63,922 nucleotides of DNA, from positions 1 to 63,922 of the forward strand of contig JAKISP010000019.1 in NCBI GenBank assembly GCA_021648525.1. Direction: 5' to 3'. This document shows positions 44,515 to 54,656 of the stretch, piece by piece. Under the pieces are notes generated by a model. The model had not been told where the DNA came from and searched no databases. It saw only the letters and a program-made list of their open reading frames with translations. Source of the DNA: Gammaproteobacteria bacterium. Lineage in GTDB: Bacteria; Pseudomonadota; Gammaproteobacteria; SZUA-140. How positions within the stretch are numbered: the first letter of the stretch is position 1; each line of letters begins with the position of its first letter. The translations under genes and the position numbers were made by a program.

Positions 44515-45627
44515 ATGTTACGTGTATATCACTTTATTCTTGATCATAGGATCGGCGGCCCTCATATCTATGTTGATACAATACGTAAGGCACTCCTCAA
44601 AAGTGTGGAGTCATTTATCGTAACCACCAATCGTGGAAGTATGACGGATATCGCTTTACTCAATCTCAGGCATCTATGGACGCCTTTTTATGTTTTAGAA
44701 GTGATGTTGAATAGTATGCTGTTGGTTGTTTTGGCCCTTCTAGGTAGAATTCCCTGTGACATGACTATTTTCAATGTTCATGGGGGGGCGAATATCGCAC
44801 CGATAATAGCTGCGCGTATCCTTGGTGTGCCAGTGGTCTGGCATTTTCATGAGACAACCCCTCGGTTTTGCTGGTTGGTGTATATAGGTAAATGGATTTT
44901 GAAAAAGCATCCTCATAGGTTGGTCGTGGTCGCACGCAAGGCAGAAAAGGTCTATGGCCTCGAAAATGCCGATTTTATCCCAGGAGCTGTTGATGAAAAA
45001 TTCTGGTCGCGAAATAGAGTGAGTGATGAGGGGAGGTCCTGGAACGGGATATTAGGCGACAATGAGGAGGTGTTAAAAATACTCTCAGTAGGTAATCTTA
45101 ACCCGCTCAAAGGCATTGACGTATTATTGGGAGCGTTGGATGGTTTAGCTTCTCCGTACAAGGTTAAGATTGTAGGCTTGGAGTTAGAAACACATGCCGC
45201 ATATGCAAGGTCGCTTTATGTACATGCGAGCGAAATTACGGCTTTGGAAAAAGAATGTACTATTGAGTTTATCGGGTGGCAAGAAAAAGGTAAAATTCGC
45301 TCTCTCTTGGCTGGTTGTGATGTTTTTGTTCTACCTTCACGTAGTGAGGCATGTCCAATAGTGTTGCTTGAAGCGATGGCAATGAAGTGTATATGTGTGG
45401 CTTCTGATGTGGGTGATGTCAAAAATATGCTGACTGATTACACGCGTGGCAAAATTTTCCCCAGTGGCTCTGCTGAAGATTTGCGGTTATGTCTTGGCTT
45501 GGCCGAAATTGGGCGTTTAAAACGCCAGGTGATTGATGAGAAAACGAATGGTAGCTATCGACTAGAGTCCATATCGCATAAAATTTTTTGTGTTTATAAC
45601 TCTTTAATTCCGCAGGATAAACAGTAG
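44515..45627 (+). CDS. Family 4 glycosyltransferase
   Basis: A 370-residue GT-B enzyme. The C-terminal donor half shows LSVGNLNPLKGIDVLLGAL, the IEFIGWQEKGKIRSLLAGCDVFVLPSRSEACPIVLLEAMAM region with the E-x7-E motif, and the N-terminal acceptor half starts YHFILDHRIGGPHIYV. The donor is not predictable. It starts the second plus-strand part of the polysaccharide locus. Confidence 0.88.
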   Translation: MLRVYHFILDHRIGGPHIYVDTIRKALLKSVESFIVTTNRGSMTDIALLNLRHLWTPFYVLEVMLNSMLLVVLALLGRIPCDMTIFNVHGGANIAPIIAARILGVPVVWHFHETTPRFCWLVYIGKWILKKHPHRLVVVARKAEKVYGLENADFIPGAVDEKFWSRNRVSDEGRSWNGILGDNEEVLKILSVGNLNPLKGIDVLLGALDGLASPYKVKIVGLELETHAAYARSLYVHASEITALEKECTIEFIGWQEKGKIRSLLAGCDVFVLPSRSEACPIVLLEAMAMKCICVASDVGDVKNMLTDYTRGKIFPSGSAEDLRLCLGLAEIGRLKRQVIDEKTNGSYRLESISHKIFCVYNSLIPQDKQ

Positions 45628-45771
45628 AGTTGCTTGGGTGGTGAGGTTAAGGTATTTTTCTTTTTTCGGTAGTGCGTGTGAAAATTCGTAGCTTGTTAGT
45701 GAGGAAGAAAGTAGTAAATGTGAGGGTGTGCAAGTTGATAAGCACTGTAGTAATCGAAAGGACAAGGTTTG

Positions 45772-47517
45772 ATGTATATATTGGGAATTAATGCTTATCA
45801 TGGCGATTCTTCTGCATGCCTGGTTAAAGATGGTGTGCTGATTGCCGCTGCTGAGGAAGAGCGTTTTCGTAGGTTAAAACACTGGGCTGGATTTCCATCC
45901 GAGTCAATAAAGTATTGTTTGACTGAGGCTGGAATCAACTTGAATGAAGTGACTCATGTGGCTATTAATCAGGATTCAAAAGCGAATTTATGGAAAAAAA
46001 TAGGGTTCACATTGGCAAAGCGTCCTGACGTAGGCATGTTAATGGATCGTATTCGCAATAAGCAAGAGCGAGCCAATGTACGAGATGAATTGAGTCAAAG
46101 TGTCGATATGGGTCTCTTCTCGGGTAAAGTGCATGAGGTTGAACATCATTTAGCTCATTTATCTTCGGCATTTCATGTATCACCTTTTGATAAAGCAGTG
46201 GTGGTTTCTATTGATGGATTTGGTGATTTTGCGAGTACTGCCTGGGGCTTTGGGAATGGAAAAAATATAGCGATTGATGACAAGGTTTATTTTCCGAATT
46301 CATTAGGTATTTTTTACCAGGCGATGACTCAGTGGTTAGGTTTTCCTCATTATGGTGATGAGTATAAGGTGATGGGATTGGCACCTTACGGACAGCCAAA
46401 CTATATGGATGAAATGCGACAATTGGTGACATTGCAGGAAGATGGCGGCTTTAAGCTTACGCTTAAGTATTTTCGTCACCATAAAGAGAAAGTAGAATAC
46501 GAGTGGGAAAATGGTGAGCCTAAGGTTGGCAGGTTGTTTTCTGATGCTTTAGTTGATTTGTTAGGGCCAGTACGCCAGAAAGACGAGGCTCTTAGTCAGT
46601 GGCATATGGATATTGCACGCTCAATACAGGCGATGTATGAGGAGGCATTCTTTCATTTGTTGAATGTATTGCATAAGCGGCATGGTAGCGACTATTTGGC
46701 CTTGGCCGGTGGTTGTGCGATGAACTCAGTGGCTAATGGCAAAGTATATAGACAGACACCCTTTAAGAATATATATATTCAATCGGCTGCCGGTGATGCA
46801 GGTGGTGCTATTGGCGCCGCGTTTTCAGTTTGGCACAAGCTTGGTGGGGCTCGTGATTTTGTGATGGATCATGCTTATTGGGGGCCTGGCTTTAGCGGTC
46901 TCGATTTCCGTAAGCTATTAGAAGTGAACTCAGATCGCCTTGAGGAAAAGGGCTGTGTCGTAACACATATTACTGATGAGGTTGCGTTGTGTGAACGCAC
47001 TGCTATCGCTATTGCTGAGGGGAATGTAATTGGCTGGTTTCAAGGGCGCATGGAATGGGGGCCTCGTGCGTTAGGTAATCGTTCTATATTAGGAGATCCA
47101 CGCCGAGCAGATATGAAGGATATCCTGAATTTAAAAATTAAGCGGCGGGAATCTTTCCGGCCTTTCGCTCCTTCTATTTTACGCGAGGCAGTGGCCGAGT
47201 GGTTTGAGCAAGATGACGATGTGCCTTTTATGATGCAGGTGTATCCTATTCGGGAGAGTAAGCGTGAAATGATCCCGGCAGTTACTCATGTTGATGGCTC
47301 AGGGCGGTTACAGACTGTCAGTCAAGAAAGCAATGGCCGATACTATCGCTTGATCAAGGCTTTTGGTAACAAGACGGGAGTTCCGATTGTTCTGAATACA
47401 TCGTTTAACGAAAATGAGCCTGTGGTCTGTAGGCCAGAAGAGGCACTTGATTGTTTTTTGCGTACGAAGATGGATGTGCTAGTGCTTGGTGACTGGTTTA
47501 TTCAGCGAGTTTCGTGA
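45772..47517 (+). CDS. Carbamoyltransferase (NodU/CmcH family)
   Basis: A 581-residue enzyme: ILGINAYHGDSSACLVKDG, EVEHHLAHLSSAFHVSPF and VVVSIDGFGDFAS make up the Kae1-like N-terminal domain, with metal-binding histidines in the HHLAH segment; LAGGCAMNSVANGK and WFQGRMEWGPRALGNRSIL mark the YrdC-like end. It transfers a carbamoyl group from carbamoyl phosphate to a hydroxyl, here most likely on a sugar of the O-unit. The ATG at 45772 is used; a TTG precedes it. Confidence 0.92.
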   Translation: MYILGINAYHGDSSACLVKDGVLIAAAEEERFRRLKHWAGFPSESIKYCLTEAGINLNEVTHVAINQDSKANLWKKIGFTLAKRPDVGMLMDRIRNKQERANVRDELSQSVDMGLFSGKVHEVEHHLAHLSSAFHVSPFDKAVVVSIDGFGDFASTAWGFGNGKNIAIDDKVYFPNSLGIFYQAMTQWLGFPHYGDEYKVMGLAPYGQPNYMDEMRQLVTLQEDGGFKLTLKYFRHHKEKVEYEWENGEPKVGRLFSDALVDLLGPVRQKDEALSQWHMDIARSIQAMYEEAFFHLLNVLHKRHGSDYLALAGGCAMNSVANGKVYRQTPFKNIYIQSAAGDAGGAIGAAFSVWHKLGGARDFVMDHAYWGPGFSGLDFRKLLEVNSDRLEEKGCVVTHITDEVALCERTAIAIAEGNVIGWFQGRMEWGPRALGNRSILGDPRRADMKDILNLKIKRRESFRPFAPSILREAVAEWFEQDDDVPFMMQVYPIRESKREMIPAVTHVDGSGRLQTVSQESNGRYYRLIKAFGNKTGVPIVLNTSFNENEPVVCRPEEALDCFLRTKMDVLVLGDWFIQRVS

Positions 47518-47569
47518 TGACATTTGAGTTGGTTTGTGAGACTTGCAGGCAGCCGTTGGAAATCATTAA

Positions 47570-48322
47570 GTGAAAAAAGTTAGCATTATTACAGTGTGTT
47601 TTGATAGTGCCTCAACTATACGAGATACAATAGAGTCTGTGCTTGCTCAGGACTACCCTAATATTGAGTACATCATCGTCGATGGTGTCTCAAAAGACGG
47701 AACAATGGACATTATCAGGGAGTATGGCGATAGCATTAATATGGTGATCTCTGAACCTGATAAAGGGATCTATGATGCTATGAATAAGGGTATTCAATTG
47801 GCAACAGGTTGTGTGGTCGGTTTATTAAACGCTGATGACTTCTATGTGGATGACTCATCGGTTAGTCGCTTGATAGCATGTATGAAAGCAACAGATTCAG
47901 ATACGGTTTTTGCTGACTTAGCCATTGTTGATGGAAAAAATACTGAACGTACTATTCGTTATTATAGTTCCGGTGAATTTAACCCGGGTCGTTTGCGTTA
48001 TGGCTGGATGCCTGCTCACCCAACTTTTTTTGTAAAGCGTGAACTCTATGAAATTCATGGTGGGTTTTCATTGGATTATCATATTGCTTCGGATTTTGAA
48101 ATGGTCGCACGGTTGCTTCATACCGCTAAGGCTAGTTATTCATACCTGCCTTGGGTGGTGGTCAAAATGCGAGCGGGGGGAGTCAGCACCAGAGGGTTAA
48201 AAAGTAGCTGGATTCTTAATCGAGAAATTGTCAAAGCCTGTAGAGCGAATGGCATTAAGACCAGTCTTCCTCGTGTGCTGTTAAAAATCCCGGCTAAGCT
48301 GATGGAGTATATTAAAAAATAA
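47570..48322 (+). CDS. Family 2 glycosyltransferase (WcaA-like)
   Basis: A 250-residue GT-A enzyme: VSIITVCFDSASTIRDTIESVLAQDYPNIEYIIVDGVSKDGT, GIYDAMNKGIQLATGCVVGLLNADDFY with the DD metal site, and WMPAHPTFFVKRELYE, the standard set for the WcaA/WbbD-like group. A GTG start is inferred. It is followed after two bases by the sugar reductase gene. Confidence 0.9.
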   Translation: MKKVSIITVCFDSASTIRDTIESVLAQDYPNIEYIIVDGVSKDGTMDIIREYGDSINMVISEPDKGIYDAMNKGIQLATGCVVGLLNADDFYVDDSSVSRLIACMKATDSDTVFADLAIVDGKNTERTIRYYSSGEFNPGRLRYGWMPAHPTFFVKRELYEIHGGFSLDYHIASDFEMVARLLHTAKASYSYLPWVVVKMRAGGVSTRGLKSSWILNREIVKACRANGIKTSLPRVLLKIPAKLMEYIKK

Positions 48323-48324
48323 AC

Positions 48325-49275
48325 ATGAAGCTTGTGACTGGTGCTAATGGGTTTGTTGGGTCTGCTGTGATAGCCGCGCTTAAAAGAAAGCAGTTGGCTG
48401 TTCGGGGGGCTGTTCGTTCTTCCTCAATGGAGGGTTGCGTTACTGTTGGTGATATTGGTTCGGGTACTAATTGGCTGTCTGCGTTGGCTGGTGTTGATAC
48501 TGTCATTCATACTGCGGCTCGGGTACATGTGATGGCTGATACAGCGAGCGATCCGATAGCAGCATTTCGGCATGTTAATGTTGAGGGTACTCGGCGACTT
48601 GCTGAACAGGCTGCGCAGGCTGGCGTTAATCGGTTGATATTTATCAGCTCGATTAAGGTCAATGGAGAGACGACTAGTGGGAGTCAAGGCGCTGTCCCTT
48701 TCTCCTCATTTTCCCCCGCTTCTCCAGTAGATACATACGGACAATCGAAATGGGAGGCGGAACAAGCTCTTCATGAGATAGCCTCGCGCACAGGGTTAGA
48801 AGTGGTGATCATTCGCCCCGTGTTGGTTTATGGCCCCGGGGTGAAAGCCAATTTTCATGCGATGATGCGCTGGCTGTATAAAGGTGTGCCATTACCTTTT
48901 GGTGCAATTCATAATAAACGCAGTCTGGTAGCGCTGGATAATCTGGTGGACCTGATAGTGACATGTATTGATCATCCTGAAGCCGCGAATCAGACATTTT
49001 TGGTGAGTGATGGTGAAGATATGTCGACTAGCGAGTTGTTGATGCGTATGGGTGAATCTTTGAGCAAGCCTGCACGATTATTACCAGTGCCCGAAATTTT
49101 ATTGAGAGGTGGGGCGCTTTTGCTTGGTAGACGCGATATTGCGCGGCGCCTGACAGGTTCGCTGCAGGTGGATATCAAGCAAACGAAGTCGAAATTAGAC
49201 TGGATACCGCCAGTGAGTGTTGATGATGCGCTGAAAAGAACGGCGGAAGAATTTCTATTGCAGAAGCCTGATTGA
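48325..49275 (+). CDS. wbpV: UDP-sugar 4-ketoreductase, WbpV/WreQ-like
   Basis: A 316-residue SDR: LVTGANGFVGSAVIAALKRKQLAVRGAVR, FISSIKVNGE with catalytic Ser, DTYGQSKWEAEQAL Tyr-x-x-x-Lys, and YGPGVKANFHAMM. This pattern is that of WbpV/WreQ, which reduce UDP-4-keto-6-deoxy-GlcNAc to UDP-QuiNAc; WbpK (FucNAc) is a close relative and cannot be excluded. The partner dehydratase (WbpM-like) and transferase (WbpL-like) follow immediately. Confidence 0.8.
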   Translation: MKLVTGANGFVGSAVIAALKRKQLAVRGAVRSSSMEGCVTVGDIGSGTNWLSALAGVDTVIHTAARVHVMADTASDPIAAFRHVNVEGTRRLAEQAAQAGVNRLIFISSIKVNGETTSGSQGAVPFSSFSPASPVDTYGQSKWEAEQALHEIASRTGLEVVIIRPVLVYGPGVKANFHAMMRWLYKGVPLPFGAIHNKRSLVALDNLVDLIVTCIDHPEAANQTFLVSDGEDMSTSELLMRMGESLSKPARLLPVPEILLRGGALLLGRRDIARRLTGSLQVDIKQTKSKLDWIPPVSVDDALKRTAEEFLLQKPD

Positions 49276-49357
49276 ATTTAAGCGGTGGCTGGTGCGGAAA
49301 AACTGAAAACTAAAGTAAATTCATGCAATTGGCATAGGAGGTGGGTATAATTCGTCG

Positions 49358-50383
49358 ATGATAAGTGCTTTGGTTATTATTCCGTTTCTACTCTCTATGT
49401 GCTTAACACGCACATTCCTCAGCCCAGGCTCTCCGCTACGGATAATGGATCACCCTAATGAGCGTTCTCTTCATTTAATTCCACTGCCTAGAGCGGGTGG
49501 AGTGGCAATCCTGGCCGCTTTTTTTACCGGTATTATTCTGTTGATACCGTTATTGGGTGTTACGCTTCACCCCGTTTTGCTTTTGTGTACGCTAATAATT
49601 GCCGTGATCTCATTTTTGGATGATTGTTATTCACTGAGTGCAGGGCTACGCTTCATTATTCACGTCTGTACGGCTGTGTTACTGGTGATGAATGGTTTTG
49701 CACTTGAAGTGTTAGAATTGCCTGGTTTGTCATGGCAGTGGCCAGCATTCGTTGCAGTGTTTGTATCCGCTTGTTTTATTGTGTGGTTGATAAATCTGTA
49801 TAACTTTATGGATGGCATGGATGGGTTTGCTGCGGGGATGGCGATGATTGGGTTTTCCTGTTTCGCTTTGTTGGGATGGAATGCCGGGCATCTGCTCTTT
49901 ATTAGCGCTAATCTTATCCTCGTGGCATCGGTAGCTGGGTTTCTGTTATTTAATTTTCCACCCGCAAAAATTTTTATGGGTGACAGTGGCTCATCGACAC
50001 TCGGTTTTTTAGTTGCTGCTTATTCATTATGGGCCAGCGCTGAAGGGATTTTTCCTGTATGGGTTGGCTTATTGGTCTTTTCACCTTTTATTGTGGATGC
50101 ATCGGTTACACTGATGCGTAGAATAGTGGCACGTGAGCGCGTATGGGAAGCGCATAAAAGGCACTTTTATCAGCGACTTGTTCAGGCTGGTTGGGGGCAC
50201 AAAAAAACCGTATTGTGTGCTTACTTGCTGATGGCATCGTGTAGTGCTACGGCATGGTTAGCAATGCAGGTTGATGTTGCCTTTCAGTGGATGATCGCCA
50301 TTGGTTGGGTGGTGGTATACATCATGATTATGACTGGGGTTGTAAAATTAGCGCGTCAATATGCATCAAACTATGTTGAGTGA
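49358..50383 (+). CDS. wbpL: Undecaprenyl-phosphate sugar-1-phosphate transferase (WbpL/WecA-like)
   Basis: A 341-residue polytopic protein with about ten helices. NERSLHLIPLPRAGGVAI, ISFLDDCYSLSAGLR with the Mg-binding Asp pair, NFMDGMDGFAAG, and FMGDSGSSTLGF are diagnostic of the WecA/WbpL branch of PNPT transferases. It loads the first sugar-1-phosphate, here probably QuiNAc or FucNAc, onto undecaprenyl phosphate. Its last codons overlap the next gene's alternative start. Confidence 0.92.
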   Translation: MISALVIIPFLLSMCLTRTFLSPGSPLRIMDHPNERSLHLIPLPRAGGVAILAAFFTGIILLIPLLGVTLHPVLLLCTLIIAVISFLDDCYSLSAGLRFIIHVCTAVLLVMNGFALEVLELPGLSWQWPAFVAVFVSACFIVWLINLYNFMDGMDGFAAGMAMIGFSCFALLGWNAGHLLFISANLILVASVAGFLLFNFPPAKIFMGDSGSSTLGFLVAAYSLWASAEGIFPVWVGLLVFSPFIVDASVTLMRRIVARERVWEAHKRHFYQRLVQAGWGHKKTVLCAYLLMASCSATAWLAMQVDVAFQWMIAIGWVVVYIMIMTGVVKLARQYASNYVE

Positions 50384-50391
50384 CTTTTAAT

Positions 50392-52284
50392 ATGCGGGAA
50401 AAAATAACATTGAGGCTCCAGAGTAGGCGTCTAGCGGTGATTACCCATGACCTCTTAATGGTGGTGCTAGCATGGGGGCTGGCTTTTTATACCCGCTATA
50501 ATTTCTCATTACCAGACAGTGCCTGGGCGATGGTCTGGCAGACGCTTGTTATTGTCACGATTGCTCAAGCGATCGTTTTCTGGGCTACAGGGTTATATAA
50601 AGGGCTATGGCGCTTTGCGAGTCTTCCTGATATGTGGAATATTAGCCGTGCAGCAATTATTGGTGTTTTAGCGATATCCCTGTGTCTGTTCCTGTTTAAT
50701 CGTATGGAAGGTGTTCCTAGAACAATATTACTATTTTACCCGGTCTACCTTGTTTTTTTGTTAAGTGTGCCGCGGATAACCTATCGAATGTGGAAAGAGC
50801 ACGGGTTAAATTTAAAAAATGTGGTTGGACGTAAACATGTATTAATTGTGGGTGCTGGCCGCTCTGGTGAAATGCTGGTTAGAGATCTGTTACGAGAGGG
50901 CGAATATCTGGTTGTTGGTTTTCTTGATGATAATCATCGTTTGAAGGGTGCAAAAGTGAGGGGGATACCTGTTTTGGGTACGATTTGCGATATTCCCGAT
51001 ATCGTGGATGTTTATCAGGTTAATATCATCATGATATCGATTCCCTCAGCGAGCAGTAAACAGATGCGTCGGATTGTAGAGCTGTGCGAACAGACTGAGG
51101 TACCATTCCGAACATTGCCAGGAATGCAGGATTTAGTTTCAGGTCAGTCAACTTTGAATGAATTACGAGAAGTCGCGATTGATGATTTATTGGGGCGTGA
51201 TCCCGTTCAACTTGACTGGGAGGGGATCAATCTGGGGATCTCAGGTAAAACGGTTTTAATTAGTGGTGGTGGTGGTTCTATAGGTTCTGAACTCTGTCGA
51301 CAAGTAGCAAAACTGGGTCCAGCGAAATTAATTCTGTTTGAAAAATCAGAATTCAATCTTTATAGCATTGGTTGTGAGCTTAAAAATGACTACCCGAATC
51401 TAATTTTCCATTCTGTGCTGGGGGATGTGTGTGATGTAGCGTCAGTCGAACATGTATTGAAAAATCATACACCTGAAATTATTTTTCATGCGGCTGCTTA
51501 TAAACATGTCCCAATGCTTGAGTATCAGGTACGTGAGGCCGTTAGAAACAATGTGCTTGGCACTCGTTTGATGGCTCAGACAGCCGCAAAATTTGGTTGT
51601 GAAACATTTGTGATGATTTCAACGGATAAGGCAGTCAACCCTGCGAATGTGATGGGGGCGACTAAGCGTGCTTCAGAGATCTATTGCCAGACGTTAAACT
51701 CACGTGTTAATACGCATTATATAACGGTGCGCTTTGGTAATGTGCTGGGTTCAGCTGGAAGCGTTGTACCCTTATTTAAAGAACAAATTGCCCGTGGTGG
51801 CCCTGTTACTGTTACGCACCCTGATATTACTCGGTTTTTTATGACGATCCCGGAAGCAAGTCAGCTTATCCTGCAGGCTGCAACCATGGGTGACGGCGGT
51901 GAGATATTTGTACTGGATATGGGAGAGCCGCTTAAGATTGGCTACCTGGCAGAACAGATGATTCGTCTGTCTGGAAAGACGCCGGGTGATGATATCGAAA
52001 TTAAATACACAGGACTGCGTCCAGGTGAAAAGCTTTTCGAAGAGCTTTTTTATAAGCAGGAAGACCTGATGAAAACCCGGCATAAAAAGATATTACAGGC
52101 ACATTCAACTAAATCTGAGTGGGATGAGATAGAGCGTAATATGGCAATATTGCAAAAGGCGAGCGATAATTTTGATGAAAAGCAGGTTCAGGCGGTTTTA
52201 CATCAACTGGTTCCTGAACTGAGTGAGCAGCAGGCGATCACTTTGTCGAATGAGAGTAACGTTGTTGAGTTCAATCGTTCTTAA
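50392..52284 (+). CDS. wbpM: UDP-GlcNAc 4,6-dehydratase, WbpM-like
   Basis: A 630-residue membrane-anchored SDR. Four N-terminal helices (to about residue 125) are followed by a vestigial cofactor domain (VLIVGAGRSGEML) and the catalytic domain from about residue 280 with LISGGGGSIGSELCRQVAK, MISTDKAVNPANVMGATKRASE and TVRFGNVLGSAGSVVPLFKEQI. This is the long WbpM/CapD type that produces UDP-4-keto-6-deoxy-GlcNAc. The ATG at 50392 is preferred to a GTG at 50380. It ends the polysaccharide locus. Confidence 0.94.
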   Translation: MREKITLRLQSRRLAVITHDLLMVVLAWGLAFYTRYNFSLPDSAWAMVWQTLVIVTIAQAIVFWATGLYKGLWRFASLPDMWNISRAAIIGVLAISLCLFLFNRMEGVPRTILLFYPVYLVFLLSVPRITYRMWKEHGLNLKNVVGRKHVLIVGAGRSGEMLVRDLLREGEYLVVGFLDDNHRLKGAKVRGIPVLGTICDIPDIVDVYQVNIIMISIPSASSKQMRRIVELCEQTEVPFRTLPGMQDLVSGQSTLNELREVAIDDLLGRDPVQLDWEGINLGISGKTVLISGGGGSIGSELCRQVAKLGPAKLILFEKSEFNLYSIGCELKNDYPNLIFHSVLGDVCDVASVEHVLKNHTPEIIFHAAAYKHVPMLEYQVREAVRNNVLGTRLMAQTAAKFGCETFVMISTDKAVNPANVMGATKRASEIYCQTLNSRVNTHYITVRFGNVLGSAGSVVPLFKEQIARGGPVTVTHPDITRFFMTIPEASQLILQAATMGDGGEIFVLDMGEPLKIGYLAEQMIRLSGKTPGDDIEIKYTGLRPGEKLFEELFYKQEDLMKTRHKKILQAHSTKSEWDEIERNMAILQKASDNFDEKQVQAVLHQLVPELSEQQAITLSNESNVVEFNRS

Positions 52285-52330
52285 ATGGGTAAGGTTTGAT
52301 GAGTAAACTATCCTTTTTTGGGGCTTAAAC

Positions 52331-53236
52331 ATGTCGTATCCAACCATTGAGGATTTTATTGGTAATACCCCGCTGGTAAAATTGCAGCGTTTGCCGGGTG
52401 ATGCTAGTAATGTCATTTTAGCGAAGCTGGAAGGGAATAATCCCGCTGGCTCGGTCAAAGATCGTCCCGCGTTAAGTATGATTCAGCAGGCTGAAGCGCG
52501 AGGCCAGATTAAACCGGGTGATACGCTGATCGAGCCGACCAGTGGCAATACTGGGATTGCATTGGCGATGGCATCAGCGATTAAGGGTTATCGCTTGATC
52601 CTGATTATGCCGGAACATATGAGTGTTGAGCGCCGTACGAGTATGGCGGCCTATGGCGCTGAGATTGTCTTGACGCCGAAAGAAGGCAACATGGAAGCCG
52701 CGATTGATCGCGCACGCGGGATGGTAGCGAATGGTGACGGGGTGATGCTTGACCAGTTCTCAAACCCGGATAACCCGGTTGCGCACTACAATGGCACTGG
52801 CCCTGAAATCTGGCATGATACCAAGGGTAAGATAACTCATTTTGTGAGCTCGATGGGTACCACGGGCACCATCATGGGGACATCACGTTTTTTGAAAGAG
52901 CAAAATCCTGATATTCAGATCATCGGTGTACAGCCGATGGCGGGGGCACAGATTCCCGGTATCCGTCGCTGGCCAAAAGCATATCTGCCGAAAATTTATG
53001 ATGAACAGCGTGTAGATCGCATCATTGATGTGAGTCAGGAAGCCGCGGAAGAGACCACCCGAGAGCTGGCTAGACGTGAAGGGATTTTTGCCGGGATCTC
53101 ATCTGGCGGTGCAGTGAGTGCGGCACTGCAACTTTCTCAGGAAGTGAGTGATGCGGTGATCGTGGTCATTATCTGTGACCGAGGGGATCGCTATCTTTCA
53201 ACCCCCGTTTTTTCAATACCGGCACTTTCAACTTAA
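52331..53236 (+). CDS. cysM: Cysteine synthase B
   Basis: A 301-residue PLP-dependent O-acetylserine (thiol)-lyase. The PLP lysine is in NPAGSVKDRPALSMI (about 36-50), followed by EPTSGNTGIALAMA, GTTGTIMGTSRFL and GISSGGAVSAAL. The shorter length and the KAYLPKIYD segment fit CysM rather than CysK. It comes before rlmD, an arrangement common in gammaproteobacteria, where relA often follows; relA is not present here. Confidence 0.94.
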   Translation: MSYPTIEDFIGNTPLVKLQRLPGDASNVILAKLEGNNPAGSVKDRPALSMIQQAEARGQIKPGDTLIEPTSGNTGIALAMASAIKGYRLILIMPEHMSVERRTSMAAYGAEIVLTPKEGNMEAAIDRARGMVANGDGVMLDQFSNPDNPVAHYNGTGPEIWHDTKGKITHFVSSMGTTGTIMGTSRFLKEQNPDIQIIGVQPMAGAQIPGIRRWPKAYLPKIYDEQRVDRIIDVSQEAAEETTRELARREGIFAGISSGGAVSAALQLSQEVSDAVIVVIICDRGDRYLSTPVFSIPALST

Positions 53237-53250
53237 ATAACAGGGTTAAG

Positions 53251-54645
53251 ATGGCACGTAAACAGAAGCGCTCGCGTAGACGCTCATCAAATAACGGTGG
53301 TCGTGTAGACCTGAAACAGAGCGTTTATGCGGCGGTTGAATCGCTGAGTCATGACTCACGTGGTGTGGCACATATTAACGGTAAAGCGGTTTTTATCGAC
53401 GGCGCACTGCCAGGAGAAGAGGTGCTCTTTTCCTATCTGAAACGGAAAGGTCGTTATGACGAAGGTGGTGTAGCCCATGTGATAAAGGCGGCCCCTGAGC
53501 GTGTTAAACCGGGTTGTGCTCACTTTGGTATGTGTGGCGGTTGTAGCCTGCAACACATGGCGGCAGAGACGCAGATACATGCCAAACAGCAGGTGCTGCT
53601 CGATAACCTCAAGCATATCGGCAGTGTTGAGGCGGAGGAATTGCTAACGCCAATGACAGGGCCGCTGTGGGGGTACCGCCGTAAGGCGCGCCTGGGTGTT
53701 AAGTACGTGCTTAAAAAAGAGAAGGTGCTGGTTGGCTTTCGTGAAAAGCACAGCGCGTTTCTGGCCGAAATTGAGGGTTGTGAGGTATTGCACCGGTCGG
53801 TTGGCAAACAGATTAATGCGTTGAAAACGCTGGTCGGTGAGCTATCGATCTACATGCGAATCCCGCAGATCGAGATTGCCGTTGGTGATGATGGTGCGGC
53901 GATGATTTTTCGCCATCTGGAACCCTTTATCAGTAGTGACATCGATAAACTTCGTGCCTTTGCGCAACAGCACCATGTTCTGCTTTATCTGCAGTCTAAA
54001 GGGCCGGATACCGTGCAGCTATTGTGGCCAGAAATGGCGAAAGAGAGTAGCCAGCATGCGCTCTGTTACCGTTTGCCTCAGTATGATATTGAATACCGCT
54101 TTGGGCCGACGAATTTTGTACAGGTCAATGCTGAGATCAATAGCAAGATGATTGATAAAGTGATTGAGTTACTTGATCTGCAGCCCGAAGACCGTGTGAT
54201 GGATCTCTTTTGTGGATTGGGGAACTTCACCTTACCGATGGCAAAGCGTGTTGCATCAATAGTCGGTATTGAAGGCGATGATGCGTTGGTTGAGCTGGCG
54301 AAGCATAATGCTGAACATAACGGCATTGAGAATGCAGAGTTTTACACCGCAGACCTAAGCAAGCCAGAGCTATTGCCGCAGGCCGGCTTTATGCTGGATG
54401 GGCAACGTTTTGATAAAGTACTGCTAGATCCCGCACGTGCCGGGGCACTGGAAATGATGGCACCACTAGCGAAAATGGCACCGAAGCTGATCGTCTATGT
54501 CTCATGTAACCCAGCCACCCTGGCGCGTGATGCGGATGAGCTGGTCAATAAACATGGCTACCGCATGACAAAAGTAGGCGTGATGGATATGTTTCCACAC
54601 ACCTCACATGTTGAGGCGATGGCGCTGTTTGTGCTTGACGAATAG
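53251..54645 (+). CDS. rlmD: 23S rRNA (uracil-1939-C5)-methyltransferase
   Basis: A 464-residue enzyme with a TRAM domain (VESLSHDSRGVAHINGKAVFIDGALPGE), the iron-sulfur cysteines in CAHFGMCGGCSLQHM (about residues 90-104) plus a further Cys in IEGCEVL, and the SAM domain with MDLFCGLGNFTLPMA and catalytic VYVSCNPATLARD. It methylates U1939. The CYTH gene starts 11 bases later. Confidence 0.95.
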   Translation: MARKQKRSRRRSSNNGGRVDLKQSVYAAVESLSHDSRGVAHINGKAVFIDGALPGEEVLFSYLKRKGRYDEGGVAHVIKAAPERVKPGCAHFGMCGGCSLQHMAAETQIHAKQQVLLDNLKHIGSVEAEELLTPMTGPLWGYRRKARLGVKYVLKKEKVLVGFREKHSAFLAEIEGCEVLHRSVGKQINALKTLVGELSIYMRIPQIEIAVGDDGAAMIFRHLEPFISSDIDKLRAFAQQHHVLLYLQSKGPDTVQLLWPEMAKESSQHALCYRLPQYDIEYRFGPTNFVQVNAEINSKMIDKVIELLDLQPEDRVMDLFCGLGNFTLPMAKRVASIVGIEGDDALVELAKHNAEHNGIENAEFYTADLSKPELLPQAGFMLDGQRFDKVLLDPARAGALEMMAPLAKMAPKLIVYVSCNPATLARDADELVNKHGYRMTKVGVMDMFPHTSHVEAMALFVLDE

Positions 54646-54656
54646 AGGTAACTAAT

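Noticed and set aside
23211-52284. Possibility that the tandem gmd genes are an assembly duplicate
   Set aside because: The two proteins differ throughout and in length, so they are paralogues and not a repeated copy.
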